The translations under genes and the position numbers were made by a program. A model generated the notes under the pieces. The model saw only the letters and a program-made list of their open reading frames with translations, ran no database searches and was not told where the DNA came from. Positions 7,090 to 8,382 of a stretch of 8,382 bases of DNA are shown one piece after another. The stretch spans positions 1 through 8,382 of the forward strand of contig JAEWVM010000227.1 of assembly GCA_023396615.1 (NCBI GenBank), written 5' to 3'. Source of the stretch: Spirochaetota bacterium. Its GTDB lineage: Bacteria; Spirochaetota; UBA4802; JAFGJZ01. Each line of letters opens with the position of its first letter. Position 1 is the stretch's first letter.

Positions 7090-7233
7090 TTAAACCAGAG
7101 TTTTTTCGAGATCTTCGATTCCTTTTCTGAAGAGCTCATAATCGATTGAAGAAGTATCAATTGTCTTAAGATATGCTTTGTAGTGATTGATAGTGTCGTT
7201 TTTCCACTTCTTCATGTCAAAACCGTTTTCCAT
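7090..7233 (-). CDS. Small protein of unknown function (47 residues)
   Basis: The frame runs from ATG at 7233 to TAA at 7090-7092. A good Shine-Dalgarno sequence, AAGGTGG, lies seven bases upstream of the ATG, and the codon choice resembles that of the neighbouring genes. The product (MENGFDMKKWKNDTINHY... ending in GIEDLEKTLV) is hydrophilic and rich in Lys, Asp and Glu, with no signal peptide, membrane segment or cysteine; it is probably a small helical cytoplasmic protein. I recognise no family. It lies 74 bp after the FecR-domain gene on the same strand and may share its transcript, but a weak inverted repeat lies between them (7263-7268 with 7281-7286). A second in-frame ATG six codons in has no comparable ribosome binding site. 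Confidence 0.65.
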   Translation of the reverse strand: MENGFDMKKWKNDTINHYKAYLKTIDTSSIDYELFRKGIEDLEKTLV

Positions 7234-7307
7234 ATGAAAACCACCTTTTGAAAAATTACGGTATTCCGCATCAATATTGTCGGAATTATTCAGCTAAAAC
7301 AAAAGTT

Positions 7308-7925
7308 TTAATAGGCATTGTTCCAGTTGATTTTTTCTCCTATTTTATCAGCTAGTTCATCAATATCCGCATCTGTGTGATAAAGCAGAGGAACGTTATC
7401 ATCTGAAGTTATTTTATTATCAGGTTTTTTCGTGATGCGCCTTGCTTTATGATGAGTGGACGTGATTGTTTCTTCGGTTTCGCCTTTTATTGCAACAGTT
7501 CCATTGCAGACACAAAAGTATGTACTGTCAGGTGATTCAATATGAATAAAATATGCAGTCCCCCTTATGGCGGCAATGCCGGTCGGAGTTTTTATTAAGT
7601 ACTGGTTTTGTTTGACGAATTTTTTGCGGGTTAATCCTGCGAGACTTCCGCTATGCAGTTCGAATGAATTTTCTGTTTCAGAAATATTAAAAACGAATTC
7701 GGTATTTTGAGAAAGTTTTATGATACTGAGTTTATTAAGTTTTATTTCGCAAAATGAATTTTGCCCGGTTTTGATGATGTCGCCGTATTTTAATAGGGTT
7801 CCGGTTTTGGGTGAATTTCCGTTTACCGTCAGTTCCCCTGCGAATGCCGAAATAACCGGACTTTCGGTTAAACTGCCTTTCGTGCACGATATCAGAAGAA
7901 GTAATAAAATTGCTGAGATTTTCAT
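7308..7925 (-). CDS. FecR-domain lipoprotein
   Basis: The 205-residue product starts with a short lipoprotein signal (MKISAILLLLLISC) whose lipobox LLISC puts the lipidated cysteine at position 14, so it should be anchored in a membrane facing the periplasm or outside. Residues about 24-150 look like a FecR domain (PF04773): AFAGELTVNG (27-36), LLKYGDIIKTGQNSFCEIKL (44-63), ELHSGSL (89-95) and KTPTGIAAIRGTAYFI (112-127). This is the typical beta-rich repeat pattern with the 'TPtg.aavRGT.f' signature. In classical systems FecR is an inner-membrane anti-sigma partner; this protein lacks the N-terminal cytoplasmic part and transmembrane helix, and no FecI-like sigma gene is present here, so it is more likely a sensory or binding lipoprotein. 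GGAGG lies seven bases before the ATG and supports this start. The C-terminal 50 residues are polar and unassigned. Confidence 0.88.
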   Translation of the reverse strand: MKISAILLLLLISCTKGSLTESPVISAFAGELTVNGNSPKTGTLLKYGDIIKTGQNSFCEIKLNKLSIIKLSQNTEFVFNISETENSFELHSGSLAGLTRKKFVKQNQYLIKTPTGIAAIRGTAYFIHIESPDSTYFCVCNGTVAIKGETEETITSTHHKARRITKKPDNKITSDDNVPLLYHTDADIDELADKIGEKINWNNAY

Positions 7926-7946
7926 TGATAACCTCCAGGAATTATA

Positions 7947-7975
7947 AACATATCACTGATCGGCATTAAAATCAA
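7947..7975 (-). promoter_or_regulatory. Candidate promoter of the FecR-domain lipoprotein gene
   Basis: On the minus strand TTGATT (7970-7975) and TATGTT (7947-7952) are separated by 17 bp, each matching four of six bases of the sigma70 consensus. The predicted start of transcription, near 7940, lies just before the GGAGG ribosome binding site and gives a short leader of about 15 nt. A TATAAT at 7942-7947 on the same strand is closer to consensus but too near the ribosome binding site to pair with this -35. Confidence 0.45.
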
Positions 7976-8127
7976 CAAAAAGCATGTTTTGTTATTTTTT
8001 AGAGAAATTTCGTTCTCAGTCTTCGTTTTGCGGAAAAGTAAGCTGGAGAAGTTGTTCATGAGAAGAAAAAGCATATTTTAGCTAAGCACTTCAGAATAAA
8101 GATTCATGATAGATCAAGCCCCAAACC
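7976..8127. other. Gene-free stretch upstream of the lipoprotein gene
   Basis: No supported gene is visible on either strand. A plus-strand seven-codon frame, ATG at 8059 to TAG, follows GGAGAAG (8044-8050), but it is too short to call. A weak 5-bp hairpin lies near 8003-8018. The stretch is AT-rich, in contrast to the hairpin-rich DNA that follows. Confidence 0.4.
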
Positions 8128-8346
8128 GTCCGCTGAAAGCGGACACCACTCGAGCGTCCGCAGCATCCGGCACTGCCGGTGCGAGGAATACGCGAGACAA
8201 GCACCGCGCAGCGGCGCCCTTTTCTTTCGTCCATTTCTTTTGGGCGACGCAAAAGAAATGGACAAACGGATTTAAAAGGTGTGAAACACCTTTTGTGTAT
8301 TGCATGACGCCATGCAGACAATGAATTCATAAGGCGAAGCCTTATG
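8128..8346. repeat. String of six consecutive stem-loops
   Basis: Six non-overlapping inverted repeats follow one another. (1) 8128-8144: 7-bp stem GTCCGCT/AGCGGAC, loop GAA. (2) 8163-8182: GCA-CCGGC/GCCGG-TGC with one bulged T, loop ACT. (3) 8229-8263: 14-bp perfect stem. (4) 8274-8294: 9-bp stem AAAAGGTGT/ACACCTTTT, loop GAA. (5) 8301-8316: 6-bp stem TGCATG/CATGCA, loop ACGC. (6) 8328-8346: 8-bp stem CATAAGGC/GCCTTATG, loop GAA. A weaker hairpin (CCGC, GCA, GCGG) lies at 8204-8214. The first half is GC-richer than the surroundings. Open frames exist on both strands here, but none has a ribosome binding site or recognisable protein, and symmetry explains why both strands look open. It is probably a composite palindromic repeat, a non-autonomous mobile element or a structured RNA. 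The element may continue beyond the window. Confidence 0.7.
8229..8263. repeat. Perfect 14-bp hairpin, largest of the string
   Basis: GTCCATTTCTTTTG (8229-8242) pairs with CAAAAGAAATGGAC (8250-8263) around a 7-nt loop. I recall look-alike palindromes with TTTCTTTTG and CAAAAGAAA arms as dispersed intergenic repeats in several unrelated bacteria; whether this one belongs to such a family needs a genome-wide search. There is no T-run after either arm, so it is not an ordinary terminator. Confidence 0.75.
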
Positions 8347-8382
8347 TGGTATTCCGACACTCGGGAAAGCATATAAAATATT

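Noticed and set aside
7263..7286. Terminator after the FecR-domain gene
   Set aside because: The stem is only 6 bp (ATTCCG/CGGAAT) with a 12-nt loop and no adjacent U-tract; too weak to call.
7720..7947. Plus-strand frame of 75 residues opposite the lipoprotein gene
   Set aside because: It runs antisense to a well-supported gene with lipobox, FecR motifs and ribosome binding site.
8059..8082. Seven-codon plus-strand frame after GGAGAAG
   Set aside because: Too short, with no downstream gene in the window for which it could be a leader peptide.
8128..8346. CRISPR array
   Set aside because: The hairpins differ in sequence, stem length and spacing; there is no repeated unit of constant length.
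8091..8372. Open frames of 93 and 63 residues (minus) and 72 residues (plus) over the right-end block
   Set aside because: They overlap one another on both strands, lack ribosome binding sites, match no family and are explained by the symmetric hairpins in this stretch.

Overview
The window looks like a piece of a spirochaete chromosome, most likely Treponema or a relative. The reasons are moderate to low GC, a type III glutamine synthetase, a FecR-domain lipoprotein, a DUF4015-type secreted hydrolase and a regulator-like protein with a spirochaete-style ribbon-helix-helix segment. This assignment is an inference from gene content; no rRNA or other phylogenetic marker is present. Every supported gene lies on the minus strand, so the window is best read from right to left.

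Right end (7926-8382): no gene is supported. The outer part (8128-8346) is a GC-richer string of six non-overlapping stem-loops, three of them closed by a GAA triloop and one with a perfect 14-bp stem. It looks like a palindromic intergenic repeat element or a structured RNA rather than coding DNA. Next come a FecR-domain lipoprotein (7308-7925) with a recognisable promoter and ribosome binding site, and a 47-residue protein of unknown function (7090-7233) with a good ribosome binding site. A strong hairpin (7053-7077) follows.

Centre (4694-6814): glnN, a complete type III glutamine synthetase. It has a strong Shine-Dalgarno site, a candidate promoter and a clear 13-bp rho-independent terminator (4653-4683), and probably forms a single-gene transcription unit for ammonium assimilation.

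Left part (1-4620): three closely packed genes that look like one operon. First is an AT-rich gene for a probable ribbon-helix-helix DNA-binding protein (4022-4540). It overlaps the next gene by one base: a fusion of an N-terminal PHP metal-dependent phosphoesterase domain to a C-terminal GT4 glycosyltransferase (1344-4022). After 36 bp comes an exported DUF4015-type putative glycoside hydrolase (1-1307, cut by the window edge). An identical 18-bp sequence containing an inverted repeat occurs both upstream of the regulator gene and near its 3' end, which suggests autoregulation. The hydrolase start codon sits in the apex of a long imperfect hairpin and has no visible Shine-Dalgarno sequence. 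I infer that this cluster handles an extracellular or envelope glycan, with a cytoplasmic glycosyltransferase and an exported hydrolase; no substrate can be read from the sequence.
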